Shown here piece after piece: positions 1 to 10,810 of a DNA stretch of 64,000 nt. The translations under genes were made by a program, and so were the position numbers. The first letter of the stretch is position 1. Every line of letters begins with the position of its first letter. The DNA is from Triplophysa rosa (lineage: Eukaryota > Chordata > Actinopteri > Cypriniformes > Nemacheilidae). The DNA is taken from the NCBI RefSeq assembly GCF_024868665.1, contig NW_026634125.1:25813-89812 (forward strand), written 5' to 3'. The notes beneath the pieces are model-generated. The model worked only from the letters and a program-made list of their open reading frames with translations, did not search any database and was not told the origin of the DNA.

Positions 1-190
1 CTGATGTCCGCCAGGTGGGACAAGAATATTTTCGTCTCGTTTTTATTAGTTGACGAAAATGTCAGTATATTTTTATTACAGTTTTCGTTATAATGCATTC
101 ATTTTTATTTAGTTATCGTCTCGTTTTCGTCAGTGAAAACATGTCGTTAACGAATACTTTTCGTCATAGTTTTCGTTAACGAAATTAACA
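1..190. repeat. Interspersed repeat inserted in ERV1 pol
   Basis: The stretch is rich in CGT/ACG words (cgtctcgtttt, gacgaaaatg) and ends in the palindrome TTTCGTTAACGAAA. It stops where retroviral reading begins at about 193. Repeats of this composition are common in teleost genomes and are usually non-autonomous DNA elements. The left end lies outside the window, so the family and the target duplication cannot be determined. Confidence 0.5.
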
Positions 191-192
191 CT

Positions 193-892
193 GCACCAGC
201 GGAAGAAAGCAGACACCTGTTTGCGTTCACCTATGAAGGCAAGCAATACACATATAAAAAATTAGTTCAGGGATTCAAGCACTCGCTGCATATCTTTAAT
301 CAATTACTAAAGAATGATCTGGAAGATCTGGTGATGGACAGTACGTTAATCCAGTACGTCGACGACATACTGATTTGTGCATCATCGAACAATGCCACAG
401 AGACTCAATGAAAGTATTGAGTAAACTTGCAAGAGGACACAAGGCCTCCAAAACAAAGTTACAAAACTGCCTGCCCCAGGTGGAATACTTGGGAAGGACA
501 ATTGCTTACAAAAGTCGAGCAATTTCACAGAGCCAATTGGAAGGCATAAGCAAAGCATCCCTGCCACAAACAGTAGGCCAGATGATGACGTTTTTGGACA
601 TGACTGGATTCAGCTCAGAATGGGTGGAAGATTATGCAGTAAAAGTTTCACCATTAAGATCAACAATGAAACTGGCAGGACAACAAAATCTGAGAGCTAG
701 GATAACATGGACTAATGATGCAATGATAGCATTTGAATCAGTAAAGAGGGAGTTGCAGAGTGCACCAGCACTAGACTAGACTACTCAAAACCCTTTCACT
801 TATATGTCGCCAATAGGAAAGAAGGGTATGCATCCGCAGTCTTGATGTAGGAAACGTGCAACGGAAGAGGAAAGCAACCAATTGTGTTCTAC
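193..892 (+). pseudogene. pol: ERV1 pol: reverse transcriptase part
   Basis: This is the C-terminal part of a retroviral RT plus the start of the connection domain. From 193 the frame reads through the catalytic YVDD box (codons 355-366), then hits a TGA at about 408. The related reading continues in another frame to a stop at 777-779, so there is a frameshift close after the active site. The second frame carries the usual thumb/connection signature (VEYLGR, then TWTNDAMIAFESVKREL). The RT fingers are missing, since the window edge and a repeat lie to the left. Reading stops at 892, where a 7.2-kb DNA element is inserted, and the RNase H resumes at 8,086. It is a dead copy. Confidence 0.85.
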
Positions 893-1653
893 CCCTTATC
901 AAAAAGAAGTATACTTGAAGTTCTTTTTTTTCAGTATACTTGAGTAAAGTTCAAGTATATTTTTAGTATACTTTATGTAGTAAGTAGCCTATACTAATAT
1001 CAATGGACTAGTAGTATACTTGAAAGTGTACTATTTGAATACCGCTTGGGACTAAATTGGCCCACTTTTTAGTTTATAAAAGTATACTTTTAAGTGTACT
1101 TTAAGTGTAACAGAGGTAAACTTTAGAGTACACAACAAGTTTACAATTAGGTTTTCATTTGTACTACAACTATACTCCATGTAAACTTGTTGGTATACTG
1201 ATAGTTTACTAGTTCAAAACTTTTAGCACATGTTTAGTCTATGAAAGTACACTTTGAAGTTTACTCCCAGTAAACTATTAGTTAAGTAGTTTTTATACTG
1301 CAAGTGTACTTGTAGGTAATCTTTAGGTGTACTGATAGCGTACTAGTTCATTACTTGTAGCACAGTTGTCATTCATAAAAGTACACTTTAAAGTTTACTC
1401 TCAGCTACTAAATTATTTAAAGTATGTTTGTACCCTTTCTTTAGGTGAACTTGCAGATATACTGATAGTTAACTAGATCAATACTTGTAGTACATTTGTA
1501 AGTACACTTCAAGGTGTATTCTTAGTAAACTACTACTTGCTTGTATTTTTATGAACATACTATTTAGATATTATTTTTGCACTTGAAATACTTGTAATAT
1601 ACCTCTGACTGTACATGTACAGGTGACTCACAATCAGTAAATACATTAACATA

Positions 1654-3207
1654 CAGTGGCTTGCAAAAGTATTCAACCCCCTTCATTTTATTCACATTTT
1701 GTTATGCTGCTGCCTTATCTTAAACTACTTTAAATGATTATTTTTTTTACATTAATCTACACTCCATGCACAATAATGACAAAACAAAAAACTGATTTTT
1801 GACAGCTTTGCAAATTTATTAAAAATAAAAAACAAAAATAAGTACATTGCATAAGTATTCACACCCTTAACTCAGAAAATGGTTATAGCGCCTTTACAGA
1901 CTCAAATCTTTTTGGGTATGATGTGAAAAGCTTTACACATCTGCATTTGGCAATTTTCTGTCATTCTTCTCCTCAGATCCTCTCAAATTCTGTCAGGTTG
2001 GATGGAGATCATCAGTAGACAAACATTTTCAGGTTTCTACAGAGAATGTTCAGTTGGGTTCAAGCACTACCTGGGCCACTCAAGGACATAGACAGAGTTG
2101 TCCATAAGCCACTCTTGAATTGTTTTAGTTGTGTGCTTAGGATCATTGTCATGTTGGAGAATGAACCTTCTGCCCTGTCCGAGGTTCTGAATGTTCTGGG
2201 CTAGGTTTTCATGATCATTATCTCCGTATTTTGTGTACAGTCCCTGAAGCTGAAAAACACCCCCACATCATGATGCTGTTTCCACTACACTTTACTGTTA
2301 AGACGGTATTGTACAGGTGTTGAGCAGTGCTTGTTTTTCTCCAGACATGATACATGAATCTGAGATTCATCAGACCAGAATATCTTGTTTCTGACAGTTT
2401 GAAAGATTCGTTGAAGTATGTATTTGCATATTTCAAGTTTCCATGTGTCTTCACTGAGCAAAGGTTTGAGTCTGGCCACTAAGCCATAAAGCCCAGATTG
2501 GTGGAGTGTTGCAGTGATGTTTGTCCTTCTGTAAATTTCTCCCATCTCCATATATGATCATGGAGCTCAACCAGAGTAATCATCAGCTTCTTGGTCACCG
2601 CTCTAACCAAGACCCTTCAACATCGATGGCTCAGTTTGGACAGGAGGTCAGCTCAAGTAAGAGATCTGGTGGTTCCAAACCTCTTTCATTGAGTATAAAT
2701 GGAGGCTACATGCTTCTGTGAACCTTCAATACAGCAGATTTTTTTCGGAAGTCTTCCCCAGATCTGTGCCTTGATACAATCCTGTCTCAAAGCTCTACTG
2801 GCAGTTCTTTTGACCTCATGTCTTGGTTTTTACTTTGATATGCATTTTCAGCTGTTGCACCCTTTATAGAGAGGTATGTGCCGCTCCAAATCATACTTAT
2901 TCAATTGAATTTGGCACAGGTTAACTCCACTCGAAGTGTATAAACATTAACAAGCAAAACTAATGCTTATGAGCAAAATTTCAAGAGTCCCAGAAAAGGG
3001 TGTGAATACTTATGCAATGTACTTATTTTTGTTTTTTATTTTTAATAAATATGCAAAGCTGTCAAAAATCAGTTTTTTGTTTTGTCATTATTGTGCATGG
3101 AGTGTAGATTAATGTAAAAAAAATCATTTAAAGTAGTTTAAGATAAGGCAGCAGCATAACAAAATGTGAATAAAATGAAGGGGGTTGAATACTTTTGCAA
3201 GCCACTG
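1654..3207 (-). mobile_element. Tc1-like transposon with ~210-bp inverted repeats
   Basis: The ends are near-perfect inverted repeats of about 210 bp (1,654-1,868 and 2,998-3,207), starting CAGTGGCTTGCAAAAGTATT. A TA dinucleotide flanks each side (1,652-1,653 and 3,208-3,209), which is the Tc1/mariner target duplication. The length of 1,554 bp is typical of fish Tc1 elements with long terminal repeats. The transposase gene inside runs on the minus strand and is decayed. The strong arm identity suggests the insertion is fairly recent compared with its host element. Confidence 0.93.
2218..2950 (-). pseudogene. Decayed Tc1 transposase
   Basis: Minus-strand fragments in two frames (2,551-2,285 and 2,454-2,218) carry Tc1 transposase signatures: a WSDES motif containing a catalytic-type aspartate, followed by SIMMWGCFSASG. 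At least one frameshift separates them. The N-terminal DNA-binding half, expected upstream toward 2,950, is no longer open. An intact protein would be about 340 residues, so this copy cannot make an active enzyme. Confidence 0.85.
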
Positions 3208-3209
3208 TA

Positions 3210-4979
3210 TTAGCGTTCACCTCACTAGGAAAATATTAGAAAAACACATACATATCAGATTTTGAAGAAAGCTAAACAACAAAATAAGTAAATTAAATTT
3301 TCTTCAATTCAAATGTATTTCTATATCAGGATTTAAATATTTAAAAGCTTTACAAATACATTTTAATATCATAAGTATATTAATATAATAAGTAGTGAAA
3401 GAAGTATAAAACAGAAAATGATGCAATAGACATAATAAATAAAAAACTTTTCTATATGGTAAATACAAAAAATAATAACATAAGAGAGTCAAAACATTCA
3501 TTTGTGGTCACATGTAATAACTGTGCAAAATATTTGTTACAGGCATATATATTTTTGACATAGAGCATATATCATATATGTGAAAGGTTTTCAAGGTCAT
3601 CCATTAATGTCTTTTAAAACAATCACTTTTAGAAGCCTCCAAATGCAGTACGTGTTGAGAAACTTGACTGTCTCTCTCCGACAGGTGATTGGGTTTGACA
3701 CAATCACAGTTCTGTAAGAAATAAAAACAATATTACAATCATACTTACATTACAAATATGAACAAGTGTACATGCCATTTAAAGAATCAGAAGCATATTC
3801 TTTTTTGTACAAGTATCAGAGAAAAAAGGGTCTTAAATTGAAATATTGAGTATAAAGTTATAAGAGAAACAATAAATAGTATGATAAACCATACAACAAA
3901 ATATATAGTTCTTTCATATAAAGAAAAATTCACAAAGCAAAGTTTGTGAGTCTTTTAGCATTTGATAGGCATTACATTTCAGAATAAATAAAAGTTTGTT
4001 CTGATTTTAAGAGTCTGATTGGCCGAGCTGCATTTCTAAAGATCTGATATACAGACTAGGAGTGATTTTTTTTAATCCCATTGTATGACATGAATGAAAC
4101 AAACTGACACAAATTAGTGGTTCTGGTAGATTTTATGTTTTATGCCAGTATGCAACACGATACTTACTATGTGTACTTCCACTTGTTTCAGAACCCAACT
4201 TCTGCAAATGAAAGTGAAAATAAGTCTACATAATCCAGTCTATGGAGTAATACTAAAAGCTATTTATAAATCAAACATTTACAACAGACCAAATTTACCT
4301 TACCAATGCTAGTTGTGGAATTCATGTTTTACTCTCCCTACTAGTCTATATTATACCCATAACAACATTAACTCATCTACAAATAATCAAAACAATTAGC
4401 AGTTGCTAGTTTGCTAATCTCAGTTCAACACAGTGGAGAAATTTTATTACAGTCCTATCACGTAATGTTAAAGTGGAATTTACTTAACATTACTGTTATG
4501 TCGTTGAACAATGAAAATTAAGCCCTTCAGAGATAAAAATATGTTAGAAAAGCACCAACATACCTCACCGTGCTTCTTCACTTTCATTCACTCCGTCAGT
4601 GTTCAGATGGACTCCACCTACAGGTTGAACTGTGTTACTGCGCACGAGCAGTACCAATACACACTTGTCACTTACACTTGTAAGTACAGTTAAATGAATA
4701 TGTTGAGTTAATCACGTTACATAATTCAGAGTTGTCATTGCTTAGTTAAATAAGAAAATAAATCATGTAAAATCAAAAAAATATTTTTTAAAGCAAGCAT
4801 TTAAGTTCCACTCATTTGTATTTATTTTATTCCAACCCAAACCAGACTTGCTACTGTGTAAACTAAAAGATGTAAGTTATAAGACTGAAAAACTAGAAGA
4901 AAATATGAAGATTCTGAAGTATGTAAAACTATAAACTTAAATTAAAATAAACTTTACTTGCTGTGGCAAAACTTGGCAC
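3210..4979. other. AT-rich interior of the 7.2-kb element, no gene
   Basis: About 1.8 kb of AT-rich DNA between the Tc1 and hAT insertions. I found no homologous reading frame. A set of splice-like sites on the minus strand (3,604-4,325) does not give an open spliced frame. The stretch probably represents the original body of the element flanked by CCCTTATC termini. Confidence 0.5.
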
Positions 4980-5070
4980 TTGGTTGCTTAAGTGTTTTTA
5001 GGTGGTTGCTATGGTGTTGCTAAGGCATTCTGGGTCATTGCTAAGGTGTTATAAGGTGGTTTCTAGGGTG
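4980..5070. repeat. GGTGGTTGCTATGGTGTTGCTAAG-type repeat
   Basis: Short imperfect tandem units of the ggttgctatggtgttgct type run up to the hAT insertion, and a matching remnant (gattgctagggcatggc) follows at 7,585. The hAT element therefore split this repeat. Such units recur in many fish genomes. Confidence 0.6.
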
Positions 5071-5078
5071 CTCTAAAT

Positions 5079-7576
5079 CCGGGGTTTTCAAACTTTTTAA
5101 TCACAGTGACCCCCAAATATAATGATTCCAATGCAGAAGACCCCCTTTCCTAAAATATTAAGGCACCTTTAGAATTTTATTTACAAAGACATTTCCATAC
5201 TGTAAGTACACGATACAATTCATATTACAACAAATCAACATTTAAAATTTCTTCAATAACAATGTTCTTGTATTACTTGACAACTAAATTCACTATAGCC
5301 AAAAATGATTCTTATAAGAATGAACATTTTAGCATTTCAAATTACAACTTCTGTAGCTTTTTGAATTCCTGAAATTGCTAAATATTTACATTAACTGAAC
5401 AGGGTACCTTTTTATAAGGTAATGACAAGTTGAACCTGAAGGTCATTTGCATTAAAACATGTGAATCAAATCGAACAAACACCACATTCACTGATACAAA
5501 AACTCCTAAATGGGATGGATGAGCCTGGTGGCTCACAGTTTGTCAAAGCGTGGCTTTATTTTAGTGAGAGCAAGGTGCAAGTCATTTTCAACATCCAGAC
5601 GGTCTCTGTGCTTGGACTGGAGTACTTTCACTGCTGAAAATGCAGCTTCACACAAGTAGGTTGTATCAAAAGTTAAAAAAGACACTTTATTGCCTTTTCA
5701 GAAAAAGCAGGGTAGTCCTTTCTAGCAGACATCCAAAACTCTGACATAGAAAGGCTTTCGAACTTTGTTTTCATCTCTCCTTCATTTGTCAAGTCAATCA
5801 GTTGCTCTTGTTCTGTTAAATCCAGATGAGTGCCAACCCCTGGTGAAAATGGATTTCTAACAAAGTCCAGGTGGGTGTTGTTCAAATCAGGGAAATATTG
5901 TTAAAATAGCCCTTGAGATGTGACAGGTGAGACTGGATTATGAGCATGATATAGCAGTTGGAGGAGATGCACTCTTGGGTAAAGAGGAAACATTTATGTA
6001 ACTCCCTCCTGGAGTTTGGTTTCCCACAGAGATATTTTCTGTGTAAATGCGCTTACCTTATCTTGTGCATTCAGTATGTACACATTGTGCCTTTGCATGC
6101 TCTGATTAAGGACATTGAGATCTGCCATGTATGACAAATTTAGTATCCATGAGTCATCTTCAAAACATTTGGCATGTTCTGTCTTTTCACCAGAGAGAAA
6201 ATCTCTCAGCTCTTTGCGCAGCGCACACACCCGAATTAACATAGCCCTGTGCGAAAGCCAGCGTACTTCTGAGTGGCGCAACAAACACTCGTAATCTGCA
6301 CCCATTTCTTTGCACAGCAAACAGAAAAGTCTGTGTTTCAATGGATGTGATTTGAGTTCACAGTTTTAACTACATCTCTCACTTGATTCAATTCATCATC
6401 CATTCGTTTGGCCACAATGAGCTTCACGATGAAGCATGCAGTGTGTGGCAACAGCATCAGGGGCTTTCTCTTTTATCACGTTACAAATCCGCTGCGCTTA
6501 CCAGTCATAGCGGAACCATCAGTGCACACTACAACACACCAAGACCACTTCTACTGAATAGTCCGTCATAAACGGATCGATCATATTAAATATATCCTGT
6601 CCTGTGGTTCTGCCTTCAAGGGGTTTATTACAAAACATAAGTTCCTCGATAAATCTGTCCCGTCCGAGGAAACGAATGTAGACCATAAATTGTGCTTGAT
6701 TTGCATCGGTACTTTCATCCATCAGCAGCGCAAAATATTCACTGTCTCGCAGTTGCTCTAAAATTTGCGAAGCAATGTCACTGGCCATGTCACCTATGCG
6801 TCTGCTCACTGTGTTGTCCGACAAAGGCACAGAATCTACCTTTAGTGCAGCGTCCTCTCCCAATAACTCCCTGGCAATGTCTTTAGTTGCTGGTAATAAT
6901 AATGTTTGTAATAACAATAATACCGATTGTGTGCGGCTTTTTAGCACGGTCGCGATGTGGAGGGATGCCAAATAGGATGCCTTTAAACTCCTCTCAGGGA
7001 GCGATGCTTGCTGCCGAAAAGTACTAACCTGCTTAGCGAAACACATTTCCTTATGTTTAAAATAGTCAGTGGATTATACTTGGGATGTTTCTACTGTTGA
7101 TGACGTTTGAGCTTGGATGGTTTCATGCACTCGTTGGAGAGAATCTCTTGGCAGAGTATACACTGAGGTCTCTCGATTCCCTGCTTTAACGTACATGTAA
7201 AACCAAACGTAATGTAATGTTTGTCTAATTTTCTAGATTTTTACTTAACGTTCACCGCATCAGACTGACACAAACTCGTCGTTGCAGTAGCGGGATTCTT
7301 CAAAAATCTTTCCATCATTTGACAAGCGTTACATACAGTGCGGCGCCAATTTTGCTACATTCAACGTACTGTACGTGCAAAACGTAAATAGCGAAAGGTA
7401 TTTTGAAATAAATAATGGCATAAATAAACTTTACAACCGCTTTTATGAAGCACAAATCTGTATGTAGACTTGGTTATTAATATATTTACCCTAGAAATAT
7501 ATTTGGTAAAATATATATTATGTCAATTAATTTTGTTCTACCAAGTTTTCCACGGACCCCAGTTTGAAAACCCCTG
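5079..7576 (-). mobile_element. hAT (Charlie/FAM200-type) transposon, 2.5 kb
   Basis: The terminal inverted repeats match GGGGTTTTCAAACT, starting at 5,079 and ending in AGTTTGAAAACCCCTG at 7,576. The perfect 8-bp target duplication CTCTAAAT lies at 5,071-5,078 and 7,577-7,584. Length, duplication and the CAGGGG-type ends all fit the hAT superfamily. The element carries one decayed transposase on the minus strand. Confidence 0.95.
5600..7150 (-). pseudogene. hAT transposase (SCAND3/FAM200/ZBED5-like), broken
   Basis: Three minus-strand blocks fit one hAT transposase read 5' to 3': 7,046-6,519 (with FALLMDESTD, a catalytic-region motif), 6,341-5,994 (with RHSEVRWLSHRAML, typical of the Charlie/FAM200 clade) and 5,885-5,673 (with FWMSARKDYP, the start of the C-terminal dimerisation region). 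Further coding-like sequence reaches about 5,600. Stops and frameshifts separate the blocks. A complete protein is about 600 residues. The element can no longer move on its own. Confidence 0.88.
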
Positions 7577-7584
7577 CTCTAAAT

Positions 7585-7892
7585 GATTGCTAGGGCATGG
7601 CTTGATAGCTTCACCGCCATCATATGCAAGATCACTTATAAAAGTCATAGCACACCACTGCTCATAAGCCGCTCAATTTTACTCCTCATTTATGTGTCTA
7701 CGACAAACAGTGCGGTGCGGGAAAAGTTATGCACCGAAGTTTTGTCCAGAAAAAAACTGAATAATAAGAAGAGCACTACTAACTTTGAGAAAAATGTATT
7801 TAATAGGCTACTCAAGTAAAAGAATAGACACAAGTACATGCCAAGTATACTTAGAAGTCAAAAGATTAAGTACAAGTATAGGCCAAATATAC
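7585..7892. other. Right flank of the 7.2-kb element body
   Basis: Continuation of the host element after the hAT insertion. There is no recognisable gene. A 78-codon open frame at 7,583-7,819 has no familiar motif and begins inside the target duplication, so I treat it as chance. Confidence 0.5.
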
Positions 7893-8085
7893 TTAAACTT
7901 TTCACTCAGTAAAATAGAGTAAAATACAAGTATACTTAAGAGTACATTTAAGTATATTTCTGAGAAGTACATAAAGTGAATTTCTAAGAAGTACATAAGA
8001 AGTAGACTGAAAGTATACTTTTCTATTTTAAGTTTAAAATAAGTATACTTATGGCACACTTGAATAAACTTCTTTTTGATAAGGG

Positions 8086-9039
8086 ACAGCACAAGACTTG
8101 ACAACGTTGCCCAAGGATATCCGCCCTGTTACCAGGGACTTACAACAGTCCATTATGCATATGAGAAGGCCTCTTCATTCACCATGGGATATCCAATCTA
8201 TATCTACACACCAAAAAGTAGTGGAATTGGTGGAACAGGGTAGATTTGTTCTAACACAGGCCAGAAGTCTGGCCTATTTAGCTTTACTTACATACCCTGA
8301 TATAACAATAAAGCATTGTGCTACAGTCAACCCAGCCAATTTCATGCCATTGGAGGATGAAGGAACGCCTCATGAATGCGTAGCGGAATCGCTTGCTTTT
8401 AGCCGACTCAGACCAGATCTAGAATCAACACCATTGTTGAATGCCACTGCAGATTATTTTGTTGATGGATCCTGCTTCAGAGGTCATTTAGGCAATCATG
8501 CAGGATTCTCTGTTATAAGAAAAGAAGGCGAGGACTTTGTTCCAGTCATTTCACAACATTGTGAGCAGCCATGCTCCGCACAACTTGCAGAACTTAAAGC
8601 CCTGACTACAGCGTGCCAAGTCGGAAAAGAACAGGCTGTGAATATATACACGGACAGTGTATATGCTCATGGAGTGTGCCACATGTATGGAGCCGTGTGG
8701 AAGCAGAGAGGATTCAGAAAGAGCGATGGAATGCCAATACAGCACGTTGAACAAATCGTGGAGTTAATATGAGCCATGATGCAGCCCAAACAGTTGGCAA
8801 TCATTAAGTGCCAAGCTCATAAAAAAGGAAATGACTTTGTAATAAAAGAAAATAACGCTGCTGATTTGGAAGCTAAGAAGGCCTCAGGATGCCAAATTGC
8901 AGTCATGGCACCCATGGTATTGATACAGCTGGAACCACGTCCCACAGATCTTGCTCGGATACAGGAACAAGCAAATGTTACCGAACAGGCAACATCGCAT
9001 CAAAGGGGAGGAACAAAAGACGCAAATGGGATATGGTGA
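8086..9039 (+). pseudogene. pol: ERV1 pol: RNase H domain
   Basis: The frame starting near 8,098 continues pol after the DNA element. An RNase H core is visible: YFVDGSCF near 8,455 (first catalytic D), AELKAL near 8,590 (catalytic E) and YTDSVYAHG near 8,648 (second D). A TGA at 8,770-8,772 interrupts the frame. The same frame then runs to 9,039 and holds the final KCQAHKKGNDF and AADLEAK segment. Only one stop codon therefore breaks this domain. The first ~30 bases need another frame, so there is also a shift at the junction. Confidence 0.88.
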
Positions 9040-9762
9040 ACACATGAAGGACTAGTTGCACCACATGTGCTTCTGACTATGCTAATATCTGGTTCACATG
9101 GTTTTGCTCATTGCAGTCGAGGTGAAATACTCCGAAAGATAAGAAAACAGGGATACTGGTCACCATACATGCAAGCAACAGTAGATGACTACCTGACTGG
9201 ATGTGACATCTGCAGAGATTAGGGTCTGTCTATCATCCGGCCTCGCAGGGTTTAGTGGAACGTTCCAATGGGATTCTGAAGGAGAAGATCAACAAGATCT
9301 GTGCAGACACAAAATTGAATTGAGTAGAATCGTATGCAAACTAATAGAACAACAAATTTGACACCGCATGAAATGCTCACGGGTAGACCGATGCCGGTAC
9401 CCTATTTGAGAGGCCCCTACAATGGACCACCACTGGAACAGTTGCAAGTTAAGTTAAGAATGTACATGAAGCAACTAAGTGCTATACACAAAGCTATATC
9501 TTCACAGGTACACAGACGGGAACCCCAGGTGGACGAAAAAGTTTTGTGTACGGTAGTTCCAGGAGACAAGGTATACTTGAGAGTGTTCCGGAGAAAGTGG
9601 AATAAGCCAAGAAGGGAAGGACCCTACACAGTTGTAAGAGCCACACCGACAGCAGTACAGGTAGAAGGGAGCACTACGTGGTATCATTTGAATCATTGCA
9701 CAAGAGTCCCGAGACTAAGACAAAGAGCTCCAGAACAAGCCGAAGCTGAAGATCAGTCTTGA
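9040..9762 (+). pseudogene. pol: ERV1 pol: integrase with core deletion
   Basis: The HHCC zinc-binding module is visible at 9,100-9,222 (HGFAHC spacing, then CDIC), followed by a TAG. The next reading, from about 9,229, begins at the part of the catalytic core that holds the third acidic residue ([10 protein letters not shown]). The stretch that should carry the first two aspartates is absent, so roughly 350-400 bp are deleted. From 9,334 an open frame of 142 codons contains the C-terminal domain (LTPHEMLTGRPMP, then GDKVYLRVFRRKW). It stops at TGA 9,760-9,762, overlapping the next ATG by TGATG. Confidence 0.87.
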
Positions 9763-10276
9763 TGGCCAACAGAACAGGAGGCAGAGATACCATGGAGCCA
9801 ACCGCGGAGGCTCAGCAGGGGCAGGAGTCCCTCCCGGAAGCACAGTTGGAGCAGGAGCCAGTCCCGGAGACTCAGCAGGAGCAGGTCCCGCAGAGGCAGA
9901 AACAGGAGCTGATCCCGAAGAGGCAGCAGGAGCCAGTCCCGGAGACTCAGCAGGAGCAGGTCCTGGAGAGGCAGAAACAGGAGCCAATCCCAAAGAGGCA
10001 GCAAGAGCAGGAGCCAGTCTCGGATATACAGCAGAGCCAGGAGCTGATCCCGGAGACGCAGCAGATCCAGGAGTCAAGAGAACAGCAGGAGTCATGGCAG
10101 GAATTGGAGTAGGAGCCGCGACAGGAGACGGAACAGGGGAGCCCTGGGGGAACAGTCTGGGGAGAGGGCTGTGTCTGATCCTAACGTACCTGGAGAACAC
10201 CGCCCAGAGGGAGATAGAAGCGATCAGGGAGAGACCAAGAGGGGACAGATCGCACAGAACACAGGGCCCGGCCTGA
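9762..10276 (+). pseudogene. env: ERV1 env leader with 25-residue tandem repeats
   Basis: An ATG at 9,762 overlaps the pol stop. The frame to 10,112 is very rich in Gln and Glu and contains two near-identical 75-nt (25-codon) units starting at 9,855 and 9,930 (EPVPETQQEQV...), followed by a degenerate third. It has no cysteine and no membrane segment. A second frame (10,094-10,276) continues without repeats. The position between integrase and surface unit fits an env leader, but the repeat peptide itself is not one I recognise. The Pro/Ala-rich frame on the opposite strand is its shadow. Confidence 0.6.
9855..10080 (+). repeat. 75-bp coding tandem repeat
   Basis: Two units, 9,855-9,929 and 9,930-10,004, are almost identical and keep the reading frame. 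A partial, diverged unit follows. The multiple-of-three period preserves Gln/Glu-rich coding on the + strand. Confidence 0.85.
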
Positions 10277-10299
10277 GTCAGGAAAGAAGTCCATGAGAT

Positions 10300-10802
10300 C
10301 TTAATTATGGCATTGACATTGCTGAACTTATTGCAGACCTTGCCGATAGTGGAGAGCTACCGGATGGACACCCCATGGCCGAAGAGTTCCCAACAATCGA
10401 TTTCTCAGACCTCAATTGGACAATGCCAGATTGGAACATGTGATGAAGAGCAACCGCGATTTGAAAGACTTTTGGAAATTGAAGAACACAATGAGTTGTA
10501 CAAATGGGCCCGTTTCACAGTAGAGCAAACTGGATTAGCAGGCTGTGTACTTTGTACGCCGTCACCATTGAGTAAATTAATTGTGGTACCAAATCCATAT
10601 GATTACAGACATTGTGCCAGATACTTTGCAAAAACCTGTCCGATGAAGAGACAGAATGTGCCTTTCTGTCCCGCAGAGTGTTTAACCATGGCAAGCTGTC
10701 CAGATATGCAACATTATGCTAAACATCAACAATGAGGAGTGGAGTATGTGAATATAGATGTGAAGATGTCACATATTGTAGTTGAGGTACCAACAGTTTA
10801 TG
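10300..10802 (+). pseudogene. env: ERV1 env surface-unit start
   Basis: Two overlapping frames share the signal. One, about 10,303-10,440, is acidic and ends in a DLNWTMPDWN-like stretch before a stop. The other, 10,307-10,735, is open for 142 codons and holds a cysteine-rich block (AGCVLC, RHCARYF, FCPAEC) of the kind found at the N-terminus of fish retroviral surface proteins. At least one frameshift is present. A hAT-type insertion interrupts the gene at 10,811. Confidence 0.75.
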
Positions 10803-10810
10803 ACATATAC

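Larger units (their letters stand above)
893..8085. mobile_element. 7.2-kb DNA element with CCCTTATC termini, inserted in ERV1 pol
   Basis: The termini are inverted: CCCTTATCAAAAAGAAGT at 893 and its complement ending in GATAAGGG at 8,085. Both ends are crowded with the palindrome AAGTATACTT and variants (905-1,560 and about 7,850-8,060). Retroviral pol reads up to the left end and resumes at the right end. The dinucleotide AC occurs on both sides (891-892 and 8,086-8,087), which suggests a 2-bp target duplication. I found no transposase that belongs to the element itself. Most of its interior is two younger insertions, a Tc1 element and a hAT element. The superfamily is undetermined. Confidence 0.75.

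Noticed and set aside
3604..4325. Possible three-exon minus-strand gene with good splice sites inside the 7.2-kb element
   Set aside because: Joining the exons at the consensus sites gives a stop codon at once in the third exon; the phases do not fit.
9715..10200. 161-codon Pro/Ala-rich frame on the minus strand
   Set aside because: It is the complement of the Gln/Glu-rich tandem repeat of the env leader, and periodic repeats keep several frames open.
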